Positions 1 through 11,343 of a stretch of 64,000 bases of DNA are shown piece after piece. The translations under genes and the position numbers were made by a program. The notes under the pieces were generated by a model. That model was not told where the DNA came from and searched no databases. It saw only the letters and a program-made list of their open reading frames with translations. Source of the DNA: Moringa oleifera (Eukaryota > Streptophyta > Magnoliopsida > Brassicales > Moringaceae); the NCBI GenBank assembly GCA_021397835.1, contig JAJFZO010000049.1:2671001-2735000 (forward strand). The letters run 5' to 3'. Each line of letters opens with the position of its first letter. Positions within the stretch are counted from its first letter, which is position 1.

Positions 1-222
1 CCTGCCCTTCTCCAATAATAGATTATTGATTTCTACTTGCCCTATATTATAACTACACTTAACAAAAAACAGGAACCCATAAAACGCAGGCAAACACAAC
101 CAGCACTTCAGAAAATGGAAGGGAAAAGAAGCAATAAAGCAAATGTAGAACAATATATCCAAAGGGATAAAAGGATGCTATGCTGACTGAGACAGGAAAA
201 AGAAAAAGGTGCACTGACATAC
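1..222 (-). other. Intron of the SEC23A-type gene, running off the window
   Basis: The last coding exon visible in this window ends at 223 with a TTG|GTATGT donor on the minus strand. The protein breaks off inside the C-terminal gelsolin-like part, so 1-222 is read as intron and the remaining exons lie beyond the left edge. I see no coding sequence in it. Confidence 0.6.
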
Positions 223-2764
223 CAACCAGATGAAGACATCTGTGCCATGGTCAAGAACAACTGCTGTATCAGACTGCATGGCAAGGTCATAAGCTGGTAA
301 TTCCTCAAAAGTACCCCCTTCTCGGTGCATTAAACAACGCGGAGCAACCATACGAAGTGACAGGTCAAAGGATGCATTCAAAAACAAATTCCGTAACACA
401 GACCTCTCATCTTCATGCCCAACAATGCTTCCCAACAGTGGGCCCCTCCTTAGATGGAATAGCAGCTCAGGCAATAAAGTGAGTTCCTTAGAAAAGCGAT
501 AAAGTGTTGACTTTGGCACTTGGGATCCAAATTTCAGTGCAATGTCTTTGATTCTTTCATCTATTGTTGCTTGCATATTAATTGCATTCGAATAATTGTT
601 CGCTCGTAAGAGGGTCCTCTTAGCAATAAGCACTGCAGCCACCTCATCTTGAACACTCTGAAGATAGGCTGAAACACTATCAACAGTTGGCAGCCTGACG
701 GTAATCACTCTTGATATATCAGCTTGATAAACATTTGAATACCGAAAAGCAAACTGGAAGAAAACATGATCACTCTTGATGTCTCCTCTATTTTCCATTG
801 ACAGTGAGAAGCTCCGTGTTTCTTCAACACTTAGCATTTGAATAGAGAGAGCTGCATCATTTTTAAAGGTTTCATGAGTGTCCATATGTGCCTCTTCACC
901 AGGACCCACAACTTGAGTTATAAGGATATCATCAGAACAGCGTACTTCCAACAAACCATGGGAACCTGCTGCTCTGGCAGATGCCCTTTGCAAGTTCACG
1001 CCAAAGGCTTCTCCAAAGTCATCATGAAGAACCAAAACACCTCCAGAAGCTTTTGCAAGTGGCTGCATAACAGGAACCCTAACAGGACAAGTTCCAGCAC
1101 ATAAAATGTCAACCACTGTATTGTGCCGATGAGCCTCACAACCTAGATTCTCCATCCATTTCAGGGCCATCTTTTCCATATGTGGATAATTAGGGTGACT
1201 AAAAGAATGGGGGACTGATCCAGGGCCATAAGTGTTAGGTCCACCCGCACAGACAATTATCCGGCTATTACCTCCTGCTCTTTTAACTACCCCTCGAGAC
1301 ATTTCTGCTGATGGCCCTTGAATTATAGCCAAAGCAACCTCCACTGCTGCACCCAGGCATCGGTCTCTTGATGCTTCTGCAGTGTTCAATTTGTATGGTC
1401 GCAGTGATGAGAATATTTCATGTGCTACCTTCCGTGATGCGTGCATTGGTGACAAATATATGCCAGTTCCATAAATCAATGCTTTTAAGGACTCCTTAGT
1501 TGGTGACTTGTCACCAGGAAGCACATCAGCAGATGCTATTGATTCCTCTGAAAAATCATAAACTGATACTGTTCGTCCATACAATATAATTCCAAGTCTT
1601 GTCATTTGTGGAAGTGAGTCAACAAATGCATGCAAGGAGCTCTGTAGATGCTGGAGGTGTGGTTCATCTAAACACTCATCGATGACAAGAACAACAGGTG
1701 CAGACATTCTAGAATCAGAAGCTGGAATAAAACCTGGTCTCTTGTTCCCAGTTTGAACATAATCAACAAGAGGTGACGACAGTTCTGAGAAGTTACGAAG
1801 TTCCTCTTTGCTGGAAACCACATATTCACCTTCACTTCCATTCAAATTCCGGCAGATTACACACTGCCACTGGCCTGAGCCGACCAAGATGGTGCAATAG
1901 AGATTTGAATAAGCCCCACAGTTACGACAGCGATGTGGATCACGTTGTACAGTTTGAGGGCCTTGAGAAATCTCCCTCCCAGGAGAAACTATAGCCCCAA
2001 AACCTAAGCTTGGTATATTGGCTTGCTTTTTCTGTTTTAGCACCTGTTCAACGAAGCGAATGGACAAGAAGTTCAAGCAGATTGTTTCAAAATAATTGTG
2101 GCAATCTAAAATACTATTGAGTATTCATTAGATGGACAACCTGGAGGCAGTAAACAGATGAAATCAAACATAATCACAATTTCATTAGTCAAGCACACCA
2201 TTGCAGATAGACAAACAAACAGCATTAGTTCATGATGAATGTCATGCCATGCATCTCAAACCAGAGAAAATGAGATACCTTATGAGCTGAGAATAAAACA
2301 CATGGTGGCTCCCCAACAGGTGCAGATTCCTCTGGAGCACTGACATCAGAAAGTTGGTGTCGCAAATCAACTAACCCATTTGAGAAATGGGGAGGTGATG
2401 ATGTGGGCAAAGATGAACCTGATGAGAAAGCCACTGGCTGAGGAGTTGTGGGGGAGGTCCGGAAAGGCACAGCAGCAGGCCGGACAGGTGAAGTAAACAC
2501 TGGTGGGCCAGGGGGAGTGCTCAAATGAGGTACAGGGCTCCCAGTTTTAACCCCATTTGCAGGGGATAGTAAAATTGGTGTTTTGATTGAAGGGGAAGGT
2601 ATCTGATCTTGTTGCAGTTTTGGTGGAGGAAATCTAGGCGGTGCAGGTGACCCTAAAGTAGGAGGAGGAGGGATCCGACTATTCTCGGGCTGAGGTGTTT
2701 GTGGGTCTGGCTTAGGAGAAATAGTAGCAGGGTATCCACGAGAGGGTTGTGGTGAATTAGCCAT
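223..2764 (-). CDS. SEC23A: SEC23A-type COPII coat protein, 3' end outside the window
   Basis: SEC23 is the inner COPII coat subunit that activates the GTPase SAR1 on ER exit sites and binds SEC24. Two coding exons are visible: 2279-2764 (162 residues) and 223-2043 (607 residues), joined in phase 0 (AAG|GT donor, CAG|GTG acceptor). The first exon is a proline-rich tail. After the junction comes a zinc finger with CxxC pairs near residues 201/204 and 223/226, then the trunk (VVLVIDECLDEPHL), beta-barrel and helical regions, and the start of the gelsolin-like domain (DVFIWL). About 769 residues are present. The long proline-rich N-terminus matches my memory of the divergent Arabidopsis SEC23A (At4g01810, about 880 residues) rather than canonical SEC23. 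The start is the ATG at 2764. The gene is head-to-head with the desulfhydrase gene. No disruption is seen. Confidence 0.93.
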
Positions 2765-3480
2765 AGAGATTCAAAGCTTTAGTTATTGAAAAACAAGAAT
2801 ATTCAGAGAGTCCAGAATCAAATTTCAGAACTTGAAGGAAAAAAATTCAAACCCAAAACCAGTTCTTAAAAAGACAAGGTGAGGGCCCTTAAGTTTGTGG
2901 CGAATGTCACTGAAGTATCACCATAAGTTCAATCAAGCATGGAAATAGTAATCAAAGGATCAATGATATGATAGGATTTGTTCAAATCCGCACTTACTGT
3001 GCAAACTAAAATAACTGAGGCCGTTAATGAACCAAAACCCCAAGACAACCTTAAAACCCCAGAAACGGAAATGGGATTTGCTAGAAACCAGTTCAAGGTA
3101 TCAACTTCAGAGTCAAGAACTCGGTCAAGAACCCACAAAATGCACCAGAAATTTCTGCTTTCCAGATCAAATTCAGCTCAAAAGACATTAAACCGGGTGT
3201 TTATTAATAACCCGATCCCCTAACATCCCATCTCCACAAAATCGCAGCTTCATGGAATCTCTACCTCCACAGTTAAATCTAGAAAGCCCAACACAAAGAC
3301 AATGTAAGGAAAAAAAACGAACCTCATTACTTAAGAGAAGGATCTAGGGTTTTAATGAATAAATAACGGGAATTCAACGGGAAATGGTAATGACGTACCT
3401 GAAATGGATAGAGGATTGAGACAAGAAGGGGTCTTTATTTGAAAATCAAAGACCAAATACCATAAATTTGACTCCTTTTG
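2765..3480 (-). promoter_or_regulatory. 5' leader of SEC23A with a probable leader intron
   Basis: No coding sequence is seen. On the minus strand a strong donor, CAG|GTACGT, lies at 3399/3398, suggesting a non-coding first exon above 3399 and a leader intron with its acceptor shortly before the ATG at 2764. A minus-strand AAACCCTA telo-box core lies at 3345-3352, inside the proposed intron. The acceptor is not resolved. Confidence 0.45.
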
Positions 3481-4185
3481 GATTCTGGGTCTGTGTCCCT
3501 AACGAGCTCTCTCTCCCTTTCCTCCCCGCGTTTCGTGTTCAGTTTTTTATCACACGGGAGAGACGAGAGAGCCCCACCTCCAAGCCTCATGTGTTCCATA
3601 CATGGTAACAACCCCTATTTTGCACTTGCTGTAACTCTCCTTCCGTCCTTGTTGGACTTCTTTTTTTTTTTTTTTTACTGCCTTTGTCATGCTGGCACTA
3701 CGGTTAGTTGTCATTGGTCGGAGTTGCTCGCCAGCAAAGCTAATGACGTGTTGGTGAAACGATGTCGTTGCTTTCTGCCACACACTGAGACTGGGCCTAC
3801 TTTCTAACAGAGAGGCCCAAGCCCAATAGTTTTGGCAGTCATGTGAATAGACAGTTATGCCCCTTGAGGAGGGGGAAAAAAAACCGCGACTAACGATTAG
3901 ATTTTGAAACGAATTTCTCGTGGCTCCTGGGAGGCGATTTATGGATAATGAAATGATTTTAGTACGGTGTCGTTTGATCTGTCACTCGTCACAATCCCAG
4001 TTCTTCATTCGTGTCTACGCAAAACAACAAAAGTTCGCCACCGCTCCCCCACTCTCTCTCTCTCCCCGCCGACGCTAAAAGGAAAGTATACTGTTTCTAT
4101 ATCAAAAACCCTAGGTTTTTCCCCTATCGTTCGATCATGCCCGCTCTTTATCACTAGCACGGCCGCTCAGACAGAAAGCCTGCCA
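3481..4185. promoter_or_regulatory. Shared divergent promoter of SEC23A and LCD
   Basis: This stretch separates two head-to-head genes. It contains GGGCCT/GGCCCA (site II-like) motifs near 3794-3820, a CT-rich tract near 4050-4066, and a telo-box core AAACCCTA at 4106-4113 inside a short palindrome (AAACCCTAGGTTT). Such motifs are typical of constitutively expressed plant genes. The reading frame of the LCD gene is open back to about 3967 but has no ATG before 4186, so the segment next to the start is taken as leader. Confidence 0.5.
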
Positions 4186-5541
4186 ATGCACGAAGAAGAC
4201 TCGCGAAACGGCGACTTGACTCGCCAGCATGTGGCCAAAAAGCCCAGGCGCGCCGAGTTCATATCCGACCACGAAATCCAGGAAGAGTTCACGCACCACC
4301 AGACCGGTATTGCCCGCATCAATAACGGCAGCTTCGGATGCTGCCCCAAGTCCGTGCTGTCGGCCCAGAGGAGCTGGCAGCTCCGGTTCCTCCGACAACC
4401 GGACGATTTCTACGTCAACGTCCTCCGAAAAGGAATCCTCGAGTCACGAACCGTCGTTAAGGACCTGATCAACGCTGATGACGTGGACGAGGTCTCCCTC
4501 ATCGACAACGCCACTACCGCAGCTGCCATCGTCCTCCAAAGAATCAGCCGCGGGTTCGCCGACGGGAGATTTCAGAAAGGTGATAGCGTTTTGACGTTCC
4601 ACTGTGCGTTTCAAAGCGTGAAGAAGTCGCTGCAAGCGTATGTGACGCGCGCGGGGGGTTCTGTGGTCGAAGTTCAGTTGCCATTTCCTGTGAAATCGAG
4701 GGATGAAATTATTGCGGCATTTAGGAAAGGGTTAGAGAGAGGAAAAACTAATGGTAGAAAAGTTAGGTTAGCAATAATCGACCATATAACCTCAATGCCG
4801 TGCTTTTTGATCCCTGTACGCGAGTTGGTCAAGATATGCAGAGAAGAAGGAGTGGATCAGGTTTTTGTGGATGCTGCCCACGCCATTGGTAGCATTAAAG
4901 TCGATGTTAAAGAAATTGGGGCTGATTACTATGTTAGCAATCTATATAAATGGTTCTTTTGCCCACCTTCTGTGGCAGTCTTCTACTGTAGGAAATCGAG
5001 TTTGTCTTCTGATGTGCATCACCCTGTGGTGTCACACGAGTACGGCAATGGATTGCCAATAGAGAGTGCGTGGATTGGAACTAGGGATTACAGCTCCCAA
5101 CTGGTGGTGCCATCGGTGTTAGAATTTGTGAACCGGTTTGATGGAGGACTTGAGGGGATAATGAGGAGGAACCATGACGAGGTTGTGAAAATGGGGAAGA
5201 TGTTGGCAGAGTCTTGGGGCACAAACCTCGGATCTCCCCCAGAGATGTGTGCAGGGATGATCATGGTTGGTTTGCCTTCAAATTTGTCTATGACGAGTGA
5301 GGAACATGCCACAAAGTTGAGATCATATTTGCGGGTGCATTGTAGAGTGGAGGTTCCAATTCACTATCAGGGGTTGAGAGATGGTGAGGAAGGAGTAAGG
5401 GATAAGGATGGAATTATAGTTGGGTATGCCCGCATTTCCCATCAGATTTACAACACATTGGAGGATTACGAGAAGTTGCGGGATGCAATTAATCAGCTGG
5501 TCCAGGATCGAAAGATTTGCAAAATGCTTCCATCAGAGTGA
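4186..5541 (+). CDS. LCD: L-cysteine desulfhydrase, PLP-dependent, intronless
   Basis: This is a fold-type I, class V aminotransferase-like enzyme. The plant family degrades L-cysteine to hydrogen sulfide, pyruvate and ammonia. The 451-residue protein is close to the length I recall for Arabidopsis LCD (At3g62130). Visible family features are HHQTGIARINNGSFGCCP near the N-terminus, the cofactor aspartate in DAAHAIG (D229), the Schiff-base lysine in SNLYKWFF (K255), and IESAWIGTRDYSSQLVVP. I chose the ATG at 4186 because it is the first in-frame ATG and the protein then starts like its relatives. The open frame upstream could hide a plastid transit peptide only with a non-ATG start, so location is unresolved. 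The stop at 5539-5541 is followed by an AGAG|GTATGC donor, and CAG at 6146 could be the acceptor of a 3'UTR intron. Confidence 0.93.
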   Translation: MHEEDSRNGDLTRQHVAKKPRRAEFISDHEIQEEFTHHQTGIARINNGSFGCCPKSVLSAQRSWQLRFLRQPDDFYVNVLRKGILESRTVVKDLINADDVDEVSLIDNATTAAAIVLQRISRGFADGRFQKGDSVLTFHCAFQSVKKSLQAYVTRAGGSVVEVQLPFPVKSRDEIIAAFRKGLERGKTNGRKVRLAIIDHITSMPCFLIPVRELVKICREEGVDQVFVDAAHAIGSIKVDVKEIGADYYVSNLYKWFFCPPSVAVFYCRKSSLSSDVHHPVVSHEYGNGLPIESAWIGTRDYSSQLVVPSVLEFVNRFDGGLEGIMRRNHDEVVKMGKMLAESWGTNLGSPPEMCAGMIMVGLPSNLSMTSEEHATKLRSYLRVHCRVEVPIHYQGLRDGEEGVRDKDGIIVGYARISHQIYNTLEDYEKLRDAINQLVQDRKICKMLPSE

Positions 5542-7127
5542 AGAGGTATGCATTTTGCTCCTTCACTGGACCACCCATACGTTGCATGTGGTACAAAGCG
5601 GAACAAGAGCTTAAATATTTGTGTTAATGGTTATCTTCTTTTATATACATGTTCTGCGGCATGCTTAATAATGTGGAATCCTGGGATTTGATGTTACATT
5701 TAACGATGAATGATTGGCTTAATGCAAATTTCCATTGCCATATGTATTGCATAACCTGTCCAGCAGAATTGAAGGCGTTGTTTTTTGAAAAAAAAAAAAA
5801 AAGGAATTGAAGGCATTGCTTTTGTGACCAGCTAACCATTGGCTATTGATGGAATTGTATTACACGATAACAAATATGTAAATGGCATTTCCTGTATTGT
5901 GTTAGGCTTGATATGTGGCTTTGCCTACTATGTTCCGAACCTTGTAGTTTGTTCTTAGACCAAACTTGCAGGCACAACCAATAATCTTTCCATATATTTG
6001 TATATTCTGATTTGAGATGTTGGCTCTCTTCTCTTGCAAGTGATCTTGTCTTTTTAAGGTCAAATTCAAACAAGTGGCCTCATTTAGCATTGTTTAATCC
6101 TGTTGGATAACTGCTAGGACATGTTTTTTCTTTTTCTTATTACAGGAATATGCCTAACCTTTGAAGACTTAAACTTTATTGTACAAATTGACGATAGCCT
6201 TCTGTAATCACCTCTACGGCTTAATTGGGTATTTTTGGTATTTTGTAACAAAAAGTTGTAAGAACTACTATAAATATTAAAGCTGCTTATGCATCACTAG
6301 CTACAGAGCGATTTGGACTGGCTGGAAAAAGGTATCTGTGGAGAAAATACTGTTCTGATTTTCAATATCAATGAGGTTCTGGGGAGCATATTTACTGTGG
6401 ATATTTTCTTCTCTTTTATGCTAAAGCTGCCCACTTGGTTCCCATGGCAGAATCAATCTATATGCTTAATTATATCCAAAACCATCTGCCCCCAAAGAAG
6501 AAAAGGAAAGGAGGAGGAAAGAAAAAGGAAAGAATAGTTTGTTGCTAATGATGATGCATTAGTGAGTTCATAAGATCCCTGCTTTTGTGAGGTAAAGAAA
6601 GAGGGTTGGGGTGAGAATAGTGCCTTTTATACAAAATAAACTAAGAAGAGGAATCCAAAATAGTAACCTGGTCTACAACTCCATTTACTTCTCGTTGGTT
6701 AAGTTTAGACTAGGAGTGGGATGCCACGCTAGATAATATCTATATATGTGCTGATGAAGTGAGCTATCAACCAATGGTATCAAGTCCCAAGACATGCCTT
6801 GGTTGTAGAGTAGAATTTGAGGTATTTGAAATGTAAAGAACAATAATGACACATCACATAGATTGCATAGGGTACTAGCGATAAAAATTTGAAAACTATA
6901 CAGAAAGCCACCGCATAGATTTGGATGGGTTTATTCTCCACCAGGATAAAGAGGAAGGTCTTTGAGTTCAAACGTAGTGAGGTTGGGGGAGTTTCGGATA
7001 CTGAACAAAATAAAAGGAAGTGAGTGTCACTTTATTTGAGCGGGGATGATTGGAGATGGTTGTGGTTATGACCTAAGTCGCGAACGGATTGCGTAAGGAA
7101 GAGTTGAAGAGGTGAGAGGGGAGGAGG
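5542..7127 (+). other. 3' region of LCD, then unassigned sequence
   Basis: A possible 3'UTR intron (donor near 5548, acceptor near 6146) is followed by sequence with AATAAA-like signals near 6268-6276, consistent with the LCD transcript end. From about 6300 to 7127 I see only short, interrupted reading frames. This part may be the 5' end of the LINE relic that follows. Confidence 0.4.
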
Positions 7128-7439
7128 GTGATTTTGTTGATGGTAGGTGCAAATAACAATGGCGTGTATTTGCGATTGTCCGAGATTAAAAACAAGGTGG
7201 AGCACACGATTCTATTTTCAGATGGCGTTTACAGGTTTGAATGGGGGAGGAAGGTAGAAGATTCTCATGAGAAGGTAGTAAGAGACGGATATTATAGCAA
7301 ATATAGGAAGATGACGATGGTCAACAATGATAACCCAATCTACAAAGAATTGGTGGGGGAGAAAATTTTAGAGATTTCTTGCCCAGCTTGTGGGTGGCAT
7401 TTCATGTATGACTTAAGGATACTGGGTGTTGACACCTAA
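7128..7439 (+). pseudogene. Possible N-terminal part of a LINE ORF1, decayed
   Basis: An open frame of about 100 codons without a convincing ATG start. The stretch around NGVYLRLSEIKNK and FEWGRK resembles the N-terminal region of plant L1-type ORF1 proteins. It ends where an LTR-like sequence begins at 7427. If the reading is right, this is the 5' piece of the LINE whose body resumes at 11344, split by a later insertion. Recognition is weak; it could also be an unrelated host fragment. Confidence 0.28.
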
Positions 7440-10400
7440 TTTTGCTCCTAAATACATGATTTTTTCAAAACTTAACTTCATCAGGGATTTGGGTTTGGAT
7501 TTTCAAGTGAAAGACCATATCGATTTTTCTAGTTATGACTGTCTTCAAAATGATGCCAGATCATGAGTCTCATGCATCGGGATTTGTGATTCAACTGATG
7601 CATCAAGATTTACTTCATTTGCTTTGGAGTCAATCTTAATTCATCGGGATTTACTTCATCGGTGTTGGAGTTCACCTCAGTTTCTCAGGACATATATTCA
7701 TCGAGATTCTTTTATCCAGAGTTGGCTCATCAAGTTTTAAAACATCAAGCACTCATCATTGGAGTTGATTAAGGAGTTAGCAGTTCTCAAACTAATATAC
7801 ATTGTTTTAAGCTTGAGCATTATATTTGTCTAGCTATCAGCACAATCATTAGTAGCATTGACCTCTTTCATGTAGTGATGGAGATTGATGCTGTTATGGT
7901 TGTATTGTTCATAAGCACAGCCATTCTTTGGCTGAACTGCAAGAATAAGGAAAAGGCATTGATCGGGAATGACTCTAACTACTTGATCAAGAATTCACTA
8001 CTATGACAGAAAGAAGATGTGAATGATATTTACATCTCGGAAGCTCATCATTGTGTTCCCCAAGAAGGTATCATTGCTTTTATTTTCCAACTTCTGTAGG
8101 TCTTAGGGAAGGATGGATATGTAGATCCATTCTTGCACTAAGCGCAGAAGGTTCGGTGAGCCCTCAGCTAGAAGATCCCTTTTTGGCAGAAATTTTTTTT
8201 TGTGGGGTACTGGTTGTGGCCTACTCAGGGGCATCAAGACTACATCCGTAGCACCTTGATCTCTAAGACTCATGTTCCCTTTCCCTTTGCCTAGTGGAGG
8301 AGTGGCAGCAGTAGTTTTCCCCTTTTTTGGGGCAAGAGCAGCATCACTCGACCCATGTTAGGTTTCTTTTCTCTTCAGGGCAACTCGTGAAGGTTGTCTC
8401 TGCTACTATGGCTTGATTGGTCTGGCAGCAACACCAACATTAGAACCCACTCTGGGGGTAGTTCTCCCATGGCAACATTCATTACCTCCCAGAGTTGGTT
8501 TTCGGTCAGTGAAGGTATATTTTGTTGGGGGGCCATCCCTTTGGGATCTGCAAAGACAAAATACACACGACGTCATAACAAGTAAAAGATAGAAATATTG
8601 AAGTACAAATTAAAACAGCAATTAGACCAGACGTGGCATCTGTTCGAGAGACCACAGCGGGAGAAAGAGGATTAATGAAGGGTTGAAACATAGTTTCTTC
8701 GTCAGGGTTTGTATGTAATTTTGGTTGAGTGTTCAGTTCAGGGTTTTGGTGTTTGATTGGGATCAAGAATTGGATTTGGAAGGTGAGAAAAGAGCTCCCT
8801 TTTTTTTAGAACCTCAGCTCGATGTGTCCTCGACAGATCGAGAGGTCCTATTAAGCCCTCATGGCCCTAACACAATTGTTATCTTATTGTCATTTATGTG
8901 GTCCTTAAAGTTATCTACACCCTGATGATCAGAAGGTGCTTGAAAAATTGGTATTAGGTTGGGTTGAACTTTTTTTCTTATGCACTTTTTTGGAAGGCTC
9001 ACTCCAAACGTTCAGCTAGGGTTACATTTTGGGCCATGAGGCCCAAAAGCACTCTTTGGCCCATCCTTTATTATTCAAAAGGAGTCCTTTGGAAAAAAGT
9101 TTGGGCATGATGCCACCGAAGTAGTAAAATTTAAAATCAAAATTCCTATCATCCCTGTTGATCTTTAACTCGAAAAACTTTGTAAACAAGGTCACCAAGA
9201 GATCTGTGCAATTCATAGAAAAGATTTTTGATACGGAAGCCACCATACAATGCTAGGCGTTGGGTGTAAGTTGGGTAAGGGGGAATTTTAAATTGGTAGT
9301 AGATATTCGGGAAAAATGGACGAATGGGCAGGTCTTGTCCTCTTTTGAGGCTATCTTTGAAAACCATATCTCACCCTTCATGGTCGATCGGAAGGAGAAG
9401 GAATCTCAAGCTGGACGAACTTTAGAATGAGGAAATTATTCCTCACCCATTCCAAATTCTCAGAAGTATAAGAAGATCCTAGATTTCTAGCCATAAGTGC
9501 TAAAATGGAAGGGGAAAAAAATGTAGAAGACTCACCTAAAGAAGGGATGAACTTTGAAGACAAAAATGCAGAGCCTTGGTTGGTTGAAAGAAAGTGTGGA
9601 GGCTTCGTGAAAGTAAAGCAAGGTGAAGAAAAGTGGGAAGACTTGAGAACCCTTTTTAAATGGAGCAATCATTTGAAAGAGACTTCAATAAGTGTGATCT
9701 TTTTGCATCCTTAGGTCGTAGGCCAAATTATGAGTTGACATCTAACTACTCAAATGTGTCAGAAAGAGACTCTTCAAAACGACTTACTGGAAAGTTGACT
9801 AGGCATTGAGAAGGCATGGATTTTCTCGACCTACATTTCTCTCGATCTAGTTTATCCCGACCTTGACAAAAACTCTAAAAATGGCAATCCTCGAATAATC
9901 ATTGTTAATTGGTTGCTGTTGACGTCATAAATATAGAGGGACTTGAGCCAAGGGAAATTCTGACTATGAGAAACCTCGATCTTGAAATCTTGATCTTTTT
10001 ACACAAAATCACCTAGATAGACAAACTGACAAATTCATTTTTGGGTAGATTTTGCAAATTTTCAGCATCTGTTTAGAGGGTGACAAATTCTAGAACTGTG
10101 CATTGGATACAAGAACTATACATTAGCGCATCTTAGATCAATGATGGGCACCCACCTTTTCTGGCAAAAATCATGTATATAAATACCCTTTCGTTCAAAG
10201 GGAGAATGAGAGTTTTTTCAAGGAGAAAGATTGAGCTCTTTTGGATAGGCTTTTTTGATATTAGCTTTCTATGAATAACTTTCTTTAGAAGCAAAACACT
10301 TTTATTTCTTTGTATACAGAGTTTGGTAGTATAATCTAGACTGTTTGAGAGTTCTTTTCTTCCTTTTGTTGAAGAACTAGAGAGGGGTTTGTGTAGTGTG

Positions 10401-11343
10401 CTAGTAGGTAAACCCAGTCACCCTATAGTCCTTTTTTTTTTTGTATATAAAATCTTGATGAATTCTTGTACTATCTTAATACTTTTTTGATATTCTCTTT
10501 ATGCTTTCTTTGATATCCTTTTTATCTTTTTTGATATTTTCTCACTTTAAAGAGATTCTCATTCTTTTACTTCTTCATCATGTGCCCATGTTATCTTTAT
10601 AAAATGAATTTTAGAATGACGTGTGTGTTGAAGTTCGTCTTCGCATGGAGTTCTAAACAAAATTGTTTTGTTTTGAGGAAATGAGATTTGGTTTCAGCGT
10701 CTCTACTTGATCCTCATCCAAAACGCATCATTTTGAGTGCTCTCTAATGATTTCAACAAAATAAGATTCTTTTTTTGCATTTCTTTCAAGATTCTAAGGT
10801 TTGATAGAATTCAATTTTGGATCTTAAACAAAATCATTTTGGAGACCAAAATATGATCATGATAATATTTAAAAGTTCTCATCATTCATGCATTCTTTAA
10901 AAGGATTTTTCTATAATTATTATGAATTGTTGTGAAGGGAATCAAGTTCAAATCTTTTTTCACATCATTGACAGAATACTTTTTTGTTTAACTGGTATCA
11001 ATTTTGGGCATTTGTGAGGATGTTAATCCTTTCACACACACACAATTGACTCGCGGACCCTTTTTTTTGGTAAAGTTTAAGTAGTGCTATGAACTTGTTC
11101 TTTCCCAATTTTTTGGGCTTTGTTACGAAGAAAAAGGAGTTTGGGAAAAAAACAAATGTAATTTCAGTAACCAATCGCATCATAAAAAAGATTGGTGACG
11201 ACTCTTGCTTTCTCAATTTTCATTAAAAGGCCAACCAAAATGAATTTTAAGATTCATTGTTTTCTAACCAAACAAAAGAAAGAAGAAAATTTTGTTTCTC
11301 ACTTTAGGGTTAAAGTACTCAGTCCGCCACTAGGCCTTGTGAC
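7427..11343 (+). mobile_element. Degenerate Ty3/gypsy-like LTR element relic
   Basis: The segment starts TGTTGACACC, a common start of plant gypsy LTRs, and ends with an LTR-like tail (GCCACTAGGCCTTGTGACA, 11325-11343). A TATA box (TATATAAATA, 10176-10185) lies in a U3/R-like context on the plus strand. Short motif repeats (CATCGGGATT, TTTACTTCATC) occur at 7577-7670. No gag-pol frame survives. Minus-strand fragments at 8375-8766 and 9149-9668 look like decayed coding sequence. The flanks show no clear 5-bp target duplication, so the boundaries are provisional. It may be one large LTR, or an LTR plus part of the internal region. Confidence 0.4.
9149..9668 (-). pseudogene. Decayed 'putative gypsy-type transposon' protein, antisense to the LTR
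   Basis: Two minus-strand frames (9378-9668, then 9149-9367 in a shifted frame) together resemble the N-terminal domain of plant retroelement proteins annotated as putative gypsy-type transposon (Pfam PF04195, from memory). The pattern is LEIPSPSDR, a gap, then RPFFPNIYYQFKIPPYPTY. The frameshift and missing start show it is dead. It runs opposite to the TATA-bearing LTR next to it, as do the additional antisense ORFs reported for some Tat/Ogre-type elements. More minus-strand coding-like sequence lies at 8375-8600 (MAPQQNIPSLTENQLWEV). Confidence 0.35.

Noticed and set aside
3967..4185. N-terminal extension of the cysteine desulfhydrase, which could be a plastid transit peptide
   Set aside because: The frame is open but begins at GTG and has no ATG before 4186. 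The protein from 4186 already matches the family's normal start and length.
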